Source of the DNA: Caenorhabditis remanei
Taxonomy: Eukaryota; Nematoda; Chromadorea; Rhabditida; Rhabditidae
Reading direction: 5' to 3'
DNA length: 64,000 nt
NCBI RefSeq assembly: GCF_010183535.1
Contig: NC_071329.1
Coordinates: forward strand, 15,066,001-15,130,000
Shown here: positions 40,558-51,299 of the stretch, piece after piece
Position numbering within the stretch: position 1 is the first letter of the stretch
Layout of the letters: every line of letters starts with the position of its first letter
Notes under the pieces: generated by a model
The model's input: the letters and a program-made list of their open reading frames with translations, nothing else
Database searches by the model: none
What the model was told of the DNA's origin: nothing
Made by a program: the position numbers and the translations under genes

Positions 40558-40894
40558 TTTGTAAGAAAAGACAAAATAGAAAATGCTTGGTAAGAAAAGA
40601 AGAAGCAAACAGATCAGAGATAGATTTATTGGATGATAGAAATCAAGAGAGTACAGAGATACAAACAAAACGTCGGAAGAAGGAGAATACTTAACATTTG
40701 ATGGAGGTTAAAAATCATAGAAAAAGATTTGTTTTCAAAACTTTCCGCCCGGCCAATTTTTAGCCGTCTGTTGGAGGGAATTCATACCTGTCAAAGCTGG
40801 CGGGCAGGGCTCGAGACGAAGCTTTCCAAGCCATGTCCGACCCGTGATTTGACAATTATGTTAGAAATAGATGAGAAACCAGACAGAAGCAAAT

Positions 40895-42701
40895 TTATTC
40901 CGTCCCTCTCAAGTTCCACGGCGTGTGTTCCTCGAATCGCCAACTATCAGCTGCATCTGGATAAATCAGATGCCCAGGATCATTGTAGACGGAACTGGGT
41001 AGGGTTTTTATGTGCTTTAAAAATGACTCGGATTGCTCTCTTCCTTCCGCGAGGTGTTGACTAAACTCTTTGTCTTCTGAATATATATTCGATTTCTCAT
41101 TTCTCTTCGCTGGAAAACAATAAACATTTCGAAAGCGGCCTCGTCTAACTTCTTTGAATATATCCATTTTGAATGGTTGAGTCAACTGTAAAGACTTCAA
41201 TTTAGAGTAATCTATGTATATGTTTTGAAAATTACTCACCGGTTTCCCTTTCTCAATTAGTTTTAAAAGAGACCGTTTCTCCGGTCCGCTTGTTGGCAAC
41301 TGATACGGACAAACGTCAAATTTCTTCTCCAAATGAGCCTTATCGGCCATTGAGTGGAAGTGGGGAGATCTTTCTTTGAAATCAAAAATGTTTAGTCTGA
41401 CAACATCATTCCATAGGCCGACGCATTTGCATACTGAATCCAACTTCTGGAATTGATCATACTGAGTGACCAAGCTTGATAATGTTTTTTCGATTGTTCC
41501 TTCTCGATTCCGATATTGATCTGTGAATCAGGAAGGTATTGTTCACAAGTTTTGCTAATTTTTCGTAAGTTAATAGAGTACTGCGTTTACTCGAAAATTT
41601 CCAAACGATACAAAAAAATTCACTCACTTGCTCTCACTGTATCTCATTCTATCCTTCCCATTGTTCCATCTTCCATCTTTTCCGCCATTTTATCTTCTAC
41701 GTAACAGTACGGGTTTTTCAATAACTTGATAAGTTCATCCATAGTCAGCATCATTCTTTTGTATCGAAGTCTGCATTTGACCTGTTCTTCATCCACATAA
41801 AGTTTCTTTTTCAACAGTTTCCTCATTATTTCTGCAGCTGTATCTCGAACCGAACGCCATTCTTTGCTTAGATGAAGATGAATTGTCATAACCACTTGGT
41901 GCCCCTCATGGTTATCCAAAGCGCAGTTGGCGCAGAAACAATATTTTTCGAATGGATAATCCGATCTACGTTCAAGTAAGCTACCATCAAACTTCAGGTC
42001 CGTTGTCTTCTTGTGGCACAAGTGACATTCACTTTTCTCACTCTGAACTAGTCAATGAATACTGAAAAGTGGTTAAAAGAGGTTCGAACAATTACTGTCG
42101 GTTCCATGTGATCTCGATATCTCTCCAGCTTTTTATCACCATATTCAGCAACTGCACAACTATCACAAACTGCATAACTGAGAATATGCATTCCTTTGTA
42201 CGGTTTCGTGTCTTTGCAAGTCAAACACAATTTCAAGTTGTCCTTTTGAAAGCAATCTGCACAATAACCAGGATATCGAACCTGAAAAATATAGTAAAAT
42301 TCCGAGAGATCAAGTTTTCAAGTTACCTCTCTACCAAGATCTGAGTGACCATACTCATAAATTTGGTCTTCAGTTGTTGTTGTATCCAAATATCCTTGCC
42401 ACCACTCCTTAACTTTTTCGAAGATGTGCTTCTCGTATTCTTTCGGTATATCCAATGCAGCATAGTTGACGGGTTGATTCAAAAATGCTTCTCGTTTATA
42501 GCAAGTCGGACATTTCACTTTAGGATCAGCTTCTACACACACTTCGCATATCGAATGGCCACATGTGCCACGAATCGGACGACAATTCTCATTATCTGAA
42601 ATATGGAAAATGACTAGAATTTACGAGCTATTATTACCAAATAATGTTACATTGGATTCATCTCGACAGCCATGACAAATTAATGAATCCAGTCGAATCA
42701 T
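40895..42701 (-). CDS. RING-finger/B-box-like protein, paralogue 2 (one junction unresolved)
   Basis: Exons: 42701-42638, 42595-42327, 42281-42096, 42042-41701, 41520-41240 and 41185-40895. The RING C3HC4 residues are at C9, C12, C33, H35, C38, C41, C50 and C53. The following modules match paralogue 1 (CADCFQ, LCLTCKD, CDSC; then CHLCHK, FCANCALDNHEGHQ). Exon 4 ends TTAC|GTAGAA in phase 0, but exon 5 needs phase 1, so as written the frame shifts by one and soon stops. A single missing G before the donor would explain it. The last exon is 97 codons, far longer than the 11 and 15 codons in its paralogues. It is either a gene with a splice choice I cannot see or a recent pseudogene. Confidence 0.6.
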
Positions 42702-42906
42702 TTTCTCTCAATGAGTAAAATGATGAAAAGAGACAAAAGGATGTGAAGAAATAAACATTATACGGGAGATATCGACCGGATGTCTCAAAGATTGTTTATA
42801 ATGATTTTAAGTTTATTTGAAAATTTTATAAACAAATTTGAAAAAACGATTGATAGAATATGTACATATAACCTGCGTTTATGAGATCTGCTCGCTTCAG
42901 GCATAG

Positions 42907-45467
42907 TTAGTTTCTGTCAAGCACGAAGATTTGTTCATGAGGCGTAGTTAGCTGAAAACAAAAACATTTTCCTTATTGTAGCTGACACTTTTTTTGCATC
43001 AAACCTCACTGTAGATCAGGGATAAGTTAAAAATTTGTTTCTCAACTTCAAGCATATCTGAGAAGAGTGTCTTACTGTACCTACATACAGCACCGGTCAA
43101 AATGATATAATCTTACCTTTACTTGAAAATTTCCAACTTTGAGAGGGAGTCATGGTAAAACTGATTGTCTTACAAAGTGAGTTAAGTGTACACCATACAG
43201 AACAAAGGTAGAGCTTCAATTTTGTAGTTGACAACTTTTATGTGCAGGCTCTCCCAATTATAGTCATTTTTGGTGAGCAACTCAAAAATTGTACAATTTT
43301 TTTTTGATGTGTAACTTGCATGGAGTACTACTTTGTATGATTGATGAAAAATGTACTTTTTAGACAATCAATGATACCGCGATCATTTAAAGTTTGACAT
43401 TTTCAACTGAAAAAGGTCAAATGGATACATTTTTGTCCGGTACTGTAGATAAGTTTCAACTAAATTTCAGGTGGTTTCTTGATTCAGACACCAAAACTCA
43501 CCACTTCTCCCTTTTCAATAATCGTCAATAACTGTTCTCTATATTTCCGACTTGTCTCGAAATCATACGGACAACCATCCAAATCTTCTTCTGACTTTGG
43601 TTTCTGTGCCATTGCAAGGAAGTGAGGAGGTAGTCTATGGATATCGAATATGTTCAGTCTGACGATTTCATTCCAAATTTCCACACACGGACACGTCGAT
43701 TCCACCATTTCCAGTTTACCGTATTGCTTCTTTACGTTAACCAGTATATCCTCGACTTGGCCTTCACAGATTTTCGGTCTTCCGATTAGTTTGGGTTCTG
43801 AAAATTAGCCTTGATAATGGGGACATCTGGGCTCACCGACACGTACCAGGACAATCCTCCTCCGTATACAATGGATAGTGACAACTTGCCCAATAGAGCG
43901 CTTCCCTTGCACTCAAATCCAATCTCATCTGCCTTAGCTTGCACTTCATCCCAATTTTCTCTTCCAAACTTCTCAATTTTATCATCAACAGTTTTTCAAC
44001 AATCCCCACAGTATTGTGTCTAATCGAGTAGTCCTCAGCAGCTTTGGTGGTTTCATGACCCCGATGGTTTTCGATAACACAGTCAGCACAAACAGAGAAC
44101 GTATCCACATTTATATTATTTGTGGAGGCGTGGAAGCAAGAGGTGCAAACGTGGGGGTCGTCTGTTTCTTGTTGGCAGTTATAGCATTGAACATTTTGGG
44201 CGCCCTGGAATATTTGGCAGTATAGAGAAGTCGTATCCAAATGCAATATCCCACATCAGTGCGAGGCGTAAGGTCGTGAAAACGCTCTGCGTCGCACAAC
44301 GTTTGGTACGGAGCCAAAAAGGTTGGCTGACAAGGGAAATCTTTGGAGACGCGGCTTTCAAACGATCTATTGATCTGATTATAGGTATTTTCGACTGCGA
44401 GGAGTCCGTTTCTGCCATCAAAACCGGCTAAATGTCTCTGCGAATCGAGTGATGAGCTCTCTAACTTTTCAAATGGTTAAATTCTTTCCCATGGAATTCC
44501 AAATCGGCAAATAGTATACACAAAGATGTTTTCATTTTTCCAACGTTGGGAAACACAAATGGAACCGCGCAGTGGCGCATATGCCGCCGATTTGGAAATC
44601 CATATGAAAAAGCTTAACCATTCGAAATGTTTGAGTACTCATAACTCGACTCGCAGAGACATTTAGCATGTTTCAACCGCAGAAATGGACTTCCCGTAGT
44701 CGAAAGTACCTATAACTATATTCACCGTGTCTTCAAAGACTTCCCTTGTGAGTGCCACATTCAAAGTTTTCGTTTATTTGTCGTATTTTTCAATATAAAC
44801 CGCGACGCACACGTAACGCGACTCGGAAAACAATTCAATTCAGTTCGTTGCGGACGTTACGCCTCGGTCTGCTGTATGTCCAGAACTCACTCTCATCCAC
44901 TCTTTGGCTTCAATTTTATCACAATAATGAACGGTCCGACCTCCTTTCGACCTTTCTATCTTTTCATCAGCACATTTGTGACATAGAAAAAAATTAGTCA
45001 AGCTGACATCTTTCAAATTCTGAGCCTGTTGACAAGTCACACAGATTCGGAGGACTTCTTCCGAAGAGCAACTCGAGCAGACACCGATTCCCGTTTCCTG
45101 GAGCAGAGATATACAAATTTCTAGAATACCAAAATCCCAAAGACTTACCAAAGTTTTCCACCATTTCCCGAAAATCTCGAACGCCTTCGTTTTGAATTCT
45201 TCGATTTGACGCATCGCTTCATAATTAACCGTTCCATGAATAAATGCATCAGGTTTCCTACACAACGGACAGTTTCTATCGGCTCTCGAGCATGTCAAGC
45301 ACACGGAATGCCCACAAGTCCCCACGACTGCTCTTCTTTCTTTCTCATCTGATATTTATATTCTCATTTTTCATGTTTTTTTGGCCTTTTAAAGATTTCC
45401 TACCGAATAGATTCCTGGTGTGCTCAGTTTGACAAGCATAGCAAATTAGAGATTCCAAATGGATCAT
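42907..45467 (-). CDS. RING-finger/B-box-like protein, paralogue 3 (intact)
   Basis: Exons: 45467-45404, 45348-45149, 45097-44891, 44204-43847, 43797-43502 and 42951-42907. The product is 389 aa, and all junctions are canonical and in phase. RING: C9, C12, C33, H35, C38, C41, C48 and C51. Then GVCSSCSSEE, RICVTCQQAQ and CHKCADEK, a B-box-like CYNCQQ, CTSC, VCADCVIENHRGHETT, and a helical C-terminal half (STCPCVEIWNEIVRLNIFDI). A likely E3 ubiquitin ligase; no partner can be named. It is the reference copy for judging the other two. Introns 3 and 5 (about 0.7 and 0.55 kb) carry MITEs. The three genes share exon structure and orientation, so they arose by tandem duplication. Confidence 0.8.
43088..43445. 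mobile_element. palindromic MITE in intron 5 of RING paralogue 3, TA-flanked
   Basis: CAGCACCGGTCAAAATG ... TTTTTGTCCGGTACTG, flanked by TA (43086-43087 and 43446-43447). The interior has family B words (TTTTGTAGTTGACAACTTTT) and GATTGTCTTACAAAG. Related in layout to family C. Confidence 0.65.
44258..44870. repeat. nested inverted-repeat elements in intron 3 of RING paralogue 3
   Basis: The outer ends GCGAGGCGTAAGG and GACGTTACGCCTCGG are inverted. The inner element, about 44337-44752, has GGAGACGCGGCTTTCAAA near its left end, GTCTTCAAAGACTTCCC at its right, and GGAATTCCAAATCGGC / GCCGATTTGGAAATCC in the middle. The inner family recurs at 63056-63440. One element appears inserted in another. 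Confidence 0.6.
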
Positions 45468-45704
45468 GCTTTTGAATTTCTGTTAGAATACTAGTGAAGA
45501 GAGAGAGAGAGAGATGTTTAGAGAGGAAAAGAAAATTCGAATGTTGCTTGAGGCAAACAAGATGGAAAAGAGATGGAAGAAAGAGATATTTTTGTTTAGA
45601 AGCGGAGTGGAGAGGCGAGAGAAAAGGGGGAAAAGAAGAAGAATGATGTGTCGGTGACATTGAAACTATGTGTTAAAAATTTGAATCGAAACAGAAAAAA
45701 AAGT

Positions 45705-45782
45705 TTGAAACCAAGGGGAATCGAACCTTCGATGGTTTACCAAGAGTCAAAAGTGGAACCTATTGCGCCATGCAAACACTCA
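45705..45782 (-). tRNA. tRNA-like sequence (pseudogene or SINE-like)
   Basis: Minus strand: TGGCGCAATAGG resembles an A box and GGTTCGATTCCCC is a perfect B box about 40 bases on, ending CTTGGTTTCAAAC. The acceptor stem pairs only partly (GTTTG with CAAAC). The T stem has an extra pair of Cs and the anticodon stem is weak. Not a convincing functional tRNA. Confidence 0.45.
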
Positions 45783-45970
45783 AGACTGACATCACGACGA
45801 CAGTGATAAGCGGGTAGAAATTGAGTTTGGAACACGACGTTGTTGCGACTTGCTGTTCAACTTTATTCAGAGCTCACAAAACATAAGTTTCATAAAAATA
45901 GATACTTTTATTATAGATTATCACTAAAAACTGACAAAAACAGAATGATAAACCTAAAACAAAAAGAAAA

Positions 45971-47546
45971 TCAATTCTCCTCGGGTATCGGTTTCAACTG
46001 AATCTCCTCCTCCTTCGCTCGATTCGTCACTTTCGGCAAATCCCGACAAATTATCGATATTCTTCGGTTTCTCGGCACCTTTTCTCCTTCCCAACAGCTT
46101 TCCGACTCGCCGAGCACTTCATGGGTGAACTCGTATCGACCGGGGCCTCTGAAATTTCGAAGTAAGACAAAATGCATGTGTGTTGTGTCTGAAAGTCCGC
46201 ATGTCCTTACCCTAATCGATATAGACTTCTTCTTGGCATCAGCAAGTCCACAATCAATTCCTCTTTTCGGTTTTTGTGTCGTAGTCGCATGATGGCGTCG
46301 GAGAGCAGGGAGACACCGGTGATGACGTCACCGCAGTACTGAAATTTTTGACATTGTTGAGTGTCTGTATGGACTGGGAAAGATCGAAACCCCCCTTTCT
46401 GATACATAGTGATGACACTGTCTTCCAAAATCGAAATAGCAAAATGACAAAAAACAAAATGTCGTGGGAGAGGGTCGAACCCCGAATCTCCCACTGGCGT
46501 CCCCGCTTACTACCACTTAGCCACTGAAGCCGAAGTGAAACAATAACCCGGAAGGGAGTGACAAGAGTGTGAAGCCTTGCGGAGCAAGTTTCGAGCTAGT
46601 TTTTTTGAGCTCCGGAGTGGGAACGGGCAAAAAATTTTGTTACCATCGTATTCAGAATTGTTGAAACTATTTACTTATGAGCCAATTTTCAGCAAATTCT
46701 AGCAAAATCTCACCCGAATCGAGTCGATATGGGGCTTAATCACTCCATCTTTATGCAAATCCAAAATATGCACATATGTCAAATGTTCCGTGTTGACACC
46801 GAACGATTCGCTCCGAATCCGGGAGATCACCTCCAGATTCTCGTCTCGCCATTTCCTTTGCTCTCGTTCTCGGTAGAGGTGAATCGCCTGAAAATATGTC
46901 TGTCTGTGTGTCTGTTCTGTCCGAATGTCCACCACTCACGTCGTCCCAATGACTTTTCTCGTATCGTAGTCGTTTCATGTGTGGCTCGACTTCGGTGAGC
47001 AGCGATTTCTCCTCGACTTCCGTGATGAAATCTCTGAAAAATATGAAATCTGTTTATGCTCCGGTTTAACCGGATGTCCGCACAAAAACGCGTCGATGGC
47101 ACGCCAGACAGAAGAAATTCACAATCTGGCGCACCTTTAGCGCTTTTTTTCTCTTCATGTTTGCATTTTCTGCCTCATAGACGGTGAAATGAGCTCAGAA
47201 GCGTCAAAGGCGCGCCAGAGAGCCGACAATTTCACAAACTGGCGCGCCTTTAGCGCTTTTTTCTCTTAATTTTTGCTTTTTCTGCCTCATAGTCAGTTAA
47301 ATGAGCCCGAAAGCGTCAAAGACACGCCAGACAAAAATAAAATTCACAATCTGGCGCGCCTTTGGCGCTTTTTCCTCCTAAAACCTCAAATACTCACTTT
47401 TTGACATAACAGCACGTTTTCATCTCTTCCGCCAACTCTTTCGGCCATTTTTGGAGATTATGGAAGTAGATGAGCGCCTTCTGAAGGTTGCTTCTTGAGA
47501 TTCTCATGATTTCTAAAATATTCCAGCCTCGAATACCCTGAATCAT
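45971..47546 (-). CDS. alkb-7: ALKBH7-type AlkB dioxygenase, probably mitochondrial
   Basis: Minus-strand exons: 47546-47398, 47033-46940, 46887-46714, 46338-46211 and 46148-45971; 240 aa. ATTTTCAG directly precedes the ATG. AlkB-fold iron ligands are visible: H134 and D136 in KPHIDSIR, and H191 in YEFTHEVLGE. The terminal NRRISIICRDLP holds the 2-oxoglutarate-binding arginine region. YCGDVITGVSLLSDAIMRLR and PRRSLYRLGGPGRYEF align well with human ALKBH7 as I remember it. ALKBH7 is a mitochondrial Fe(II)/2-oxoglutarate dioxygenase linked to necrosis and fatty-acid metabolism. The N-terminus (MIQGIRGWNILEIMRISRSN) has basic and hydrophobic residues compatible with import. It lies 470 bp downstream of cpt-1 on the same strand, so a shared transcript is possible. 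Intron 1 has three GGCGCGCC-type palindromes. Confidence 0.9.
46443..46532 (-). repeat. Pol III A/B-box-like sequence in intron 3 of alkb-7
   Basis: Minus strand: TGGCTAAGTGGTAG is a perfect A box. GGGGTTCGACCCTC about 35 bases on resembles a B box, inside a hairpin GTGGGAGA ... TCTCCCAC. No acceptor stem pairs. It is SINE- or tRNA-derived rather than a tRNA gene. Confidence 0.45.
47096..47375. repeat. three tandem palindromic units in intron 1 of alkb-7
   Basis: Three units of about 110 bp each carry CAAAGGCGCGCCAGA-like and CTGGCGCGCCTTTAGCGC-like halves separated by A/T-rich spacers with CACAATCTGG or CACAAACTGG. The GGCGCGCC core is palindromic. Similar single motifs occur at 59660, 60051, 60523 and 60621. 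Confidence 0.75.
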
Positions 47547-48015
47547 CTGAAAATCTGTATTTATTTTGGTATTGTGACCTCTGAAAGCAACGAGTAGAAA
47601 GGGGGATTGTAAAATCACAATGATTTTATCTTGTCAGGGTGCATATTGAAAGAGAACAAAAATAGAAGAGATTATGCACACAAAAATACATGCAATTAGA
47701 GAAAAATTACAGAGAAATAATTTCAGTATTGGATGGGAAATTGAGCGATTTCTTATGTAGAAAGAGATGTATTTACAATTGAATTGTTACCAGTCAGAAG
47801 AGTTTTTTGAGGGGGGCTTTTGGTAGAAATTTGATGAGAAGTTTTTTTGGGGGGACATTTTTTCAGGGCACAAGAAGGGGAGATTTCTAATAAACAAGAC
47901 AAAGAAATGGGCATTGTACACGAAACAATTAGAGAATGAAGACGATAAAAATGAATGAACTAAAAGAAATGTGGTTAGGGGGAGATGAAAATCAGAGAAA
48001 GTCTTCTTTGGAGCA

Positions 48016-51000
48016 TTATTGAGCCTTCTTTGGAGCATCGAGAGCCTCGGCAAGCTTCTTCATGTCGTTGAGAGAGCGTTTGAGCTCTTCTCGGAACTCA
48101 CGGGAGCTCTGAAATAAATCAAATTTAGAAATGGAAGAGAAATCGGTTTTCTCGGCCGTGGCCTAAATACTTACCGTATTGTCAGCGGATCTCTTGCTGG
48201 AGATGTGGAACGAGAGGGTGTCTTCTCCGGCGACGATGTAGGACACTCCGTATCCTCTATCAGCAACTGGTCCGAATCCTCCTCCAGCGGTGATGAGTCT
48301 CAATCTAACTTCGTTAGAGAGTCCCTTCGCATCAGCCTCACATTGATTCATTGGAGTTTGGGAGGTGGAGAGCAAGTAGGTTGGCGGGAAAATGTTGTCG
48401 AAGAATGGCGACTCCTCTTCCAGATATCTCTTGATCACGTAGAGCGCGAAGAGATGGCGATCTATTCCCTGGCCACACATAGCATCTCGATAGAGCTCTT
48501 GATGCTTGTCGCACGCTCTTCTGAGGAGTTGGAGACGTTCCTGTGGAGTCTTGGAGTCGTCGAGCATGGAGCGGACGAAGTCAGAGGATTGGACGGTACA
48601 GGAGCGGACGGTTTCCGTTCTTCCTTCACGGAACAGACGGGTCATGGATGCTTCGTAGGTTAGGGAGAACTTGTTTTGGTTCTGAAAGAAATAAGGGATT
48701 ATATGTGTAATTTTTATGATTTTCTTGGTGAAATTCACTAAAATTGTTTGAAACTATAGGGAAATTTCAGCAAAAAGTCACGAAAACGCAGCCAACACAT
48801 GATTTTTCAGGACTTTTTTATTAGTTTCCACACAAAAAGTGTTTTAAAATGTTCTCACCTTGAAGTACGTATATTGGAGCGTCATTTGCAAGAAGGCATC
48901 TGGCGAAACCTTCAACTTCTTGGCGAATCCTTTTCCATAGTCCGTCCAAACCAACAATGACATCTCGACGTCGGCAATCAACGCGTTTGCCACCTCCATA
49001 GATTTCCGAATCTGATCCAGTGCCGGAGCCGGGATATCCCACTTCAGTCGTTCCGGAGTCAGCTTCTCCTTCGGCTCTCCTTTGCAACGTCCATTCTCGT
49101 CGTATCCAATGAAAACGATGTCTTGAAGAAGACTCCATTCAGTGAAGTGAGCCATAACAGCGGCGTCTCCCCAAGAGTGCTCAGTGTTGATTCCGACGTG
49201 TCCGTTCTTTGAGATGATAAGATTGAATGATTTATCGAACCAACGATCATGAGCCTTTCCGTGAAGCAGATTGTGTGCCCAGTGATCCAACTTCGATGGG
49301 TCTTCTGGATCATAATGCGTCTCCTCATCATCCAAAATCACAACGAACGCGGCTCTCTCAATATCATTCAAAGACGTCTTGTTTACTCCACTTCTGAAGT
49401 GAGCTCGACGAGTCTTCGCCCAATCGGCACGTTCTCCAGCGGTCAACGAAGCAAGGTGCTTCTCTCCCTCAGATGGCTCGTGGGTATGTGCAAGAATGGC
49501 ATCATATTGGAGCTGAAGTTCGCAAGCATCAAGGAGTCTCTTTCCATTGTGCACGACGAGCTTGAACCAAACTCCTCGGCAATAAACGGCGACGTGTTTG
49601 GCATCATCCCAATGAAGAAGTCGGTCCACTTCCTCTCCTGGCACACGACAAGTGTTGAACAGTCTCTCGTATTGCATGGTGCAGAATGGAACTTTCGTTC
49701 TTGGCGAGATCGAGAATGGCGAGACTTCTTGACGGTCGACCATACGACGGAATTGGAGTGAAGTATAGGTCAAGTTGGCGGCACGAGCAGCTTGATTCTT
49801 CGTTGGATGCTCATTCAACGTGTCGAATCCGTAGTAGTTGGAGTTGATCATGATCGGTGATCGTTGTCTCATGTAAACAAACTCCTCCCACCAATCGGTG
49901 ACATAGTTGGAAGAGAACCACGACTTGAGGGTGAGGTATCTTTGAAGACGGCGTCCAACTCCCTTGCGGAATCGTTCGGAGAGGAATTCCAGCTCTTGGT
50001 ACTCGTCGTCACTGAGGATTGGTTTCATGGAGAGAAGATGCTGAAAATTTTCAGTGAAAAGGGAAACGATTTAGTTGGTTATTCTGAGGTTTTAGGAAAC
50101 TGAAAATGCTTCTAGACTTCAGAATGCAACTAATAATCAAAATGATATCCCAAAAATTACCTTTCTCACGGTGTCATCCAGGTTTGGAAGTGGGAGACGT
50201 GGCAGAGCTCCTTGAAAAGAGTGAAGCATTGGTCCGGCCTTTGAGATGATGTGCAAGACACCAAGCCAGAGTTTCGTGGCTTTCGACACTGGTTTTCCGG
50301 GTGACTCGTACATCCATCCTTTGTATTCCAGAAGAGTTTTGATTGAGAGACGGAGCAATTGAACGAAGATGAGCCAGAGGAGTGCTCCGGCGACAGCGAT
50401 GGAGATGCTTTGGCCGAGATAGCCATCTCTGAAAATTGGGAAAGTTGAGTTGATTTCAATGATGTTATAGTGTATTCTAGGCACTCATGTTCTCTTACTA
50501 GGGAAGATTATGGAGTCAGTTTGGAGTTTTTATGGGACGTGACATTTCATTTATTATTGAGAAGCTAGGAAAACGCTGATTCCAAATATATATTCAGTTT
50601 TTACACCTCGAGAAAAACAAGGTCAAAGTACAGAAAAATGCCAAAATATTACCTTCGAGGGTCAGAAAGGTAATAATTTTCAGAACTTTGGTAATAATTT
50701 TCAAAACCTCGTTTTTCTCGAATACCAGGCAACGAGGACAAAAACTAGATATATATCTGGAATAAGCGTTTTCAGAGATTTCAAATGATTATAGGCCACG
50801 TCTCATAACACCAAACTGACTCCATGACCTTCCCTAGTTAGTTTTGTAGTCAAAACTCACCCAAACACATAGTGAACAATATAATTCTGGATAAACGGGA
50901 AAATTCCGAACGATAAATCGTGTTTGATCACCGAGAACACGGCGACTGCTCCGACGACGAGCCCGAGAGTCCACGAGTTGGCCGGGAACATTCCATTCAT

Positions 51001-51197
51001 GAAATCATTACGGAATCTTCCGGTACGTCGCTTGTACGACCGACTGATTCCGTGCCAGATATCACGGAGAAGCTCCTGGTCGTAACTCACCGACACTCCA
51101 TCGTGAGTGACTGAAAATTGAAATTTTGTGCAAAAAATCGCTGTTAAAACTACTTACCGGCAAAAGAAAGAGCGGCAGCACTGCGTGCCTCAGCCAT
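48016..51197 (-). CDS. cpt-1: carnitine O-palmitoyltransferase 1
   Basis: Six minus-strand exons: 51197-51158, 51110-50861, 50428-50161, 50040-48859, 48681-48175 and 48108-48016. The product is 779 aa, the usual length of CPT1. The start MAEARSAAALSFAVTHDGVS matches the conserved CPT1 N-terminal regulatory segment. Two membrane segments (WTLGLVVGAVAVFSVI and SISIAVAGALLWLIFV) anchor it in the outer mitochondrial membrane. The catalytic histidine is H474 in GINTEHSWGDA; the choline/carnitine acyltransferase core continues with YEASMTRLFREGRTETVR and GGGFGPVADRGYGVSY. It transfers long-chain acyl groups from CoA to carnitine, the committed step of fatty-acid import for beta-oxidation, and in other animals is inhibited by malonyl-CoA. 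Intron 2 holds a family A repeat. Downstream lies alkb-7 on the same strand. Confidence 0.96.
50561..50776. repeat. inverted-repeat element, family A, in cpt-1 intron 2
   Basis: GCTAGGAAAACGCTGATTCC at the left and GGAATAAGCGTTTTC at the right, with AAATATATATTCAG / CTAGATATATATCTGG inside. It is a diverged copy of the element at 10666-10892. Confidence 0.75.
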
Positions 51198-51299
51198 GGC
51201 TCTTCGATTTCCTTTGGAAGGTGTATTGGGGAGTGGTGGTTAGTGTTTCTTTTGAAGAATGGCACAATTCGAGATTTTCCTTGAGGTGTGATGTTAGTG

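Noticed and set aside
45705..45782. Functional tRNA gene on the minus strand
   Set aside because: A and B boxes are present, but the acceptor, anticodon and T stems do not pair properly; kept only as tRNA-like.
48205..49761. Plus-strand open frames of 152 and 170 codons
   Set aside because: Antisense shadows of the long cpt-1 exons.
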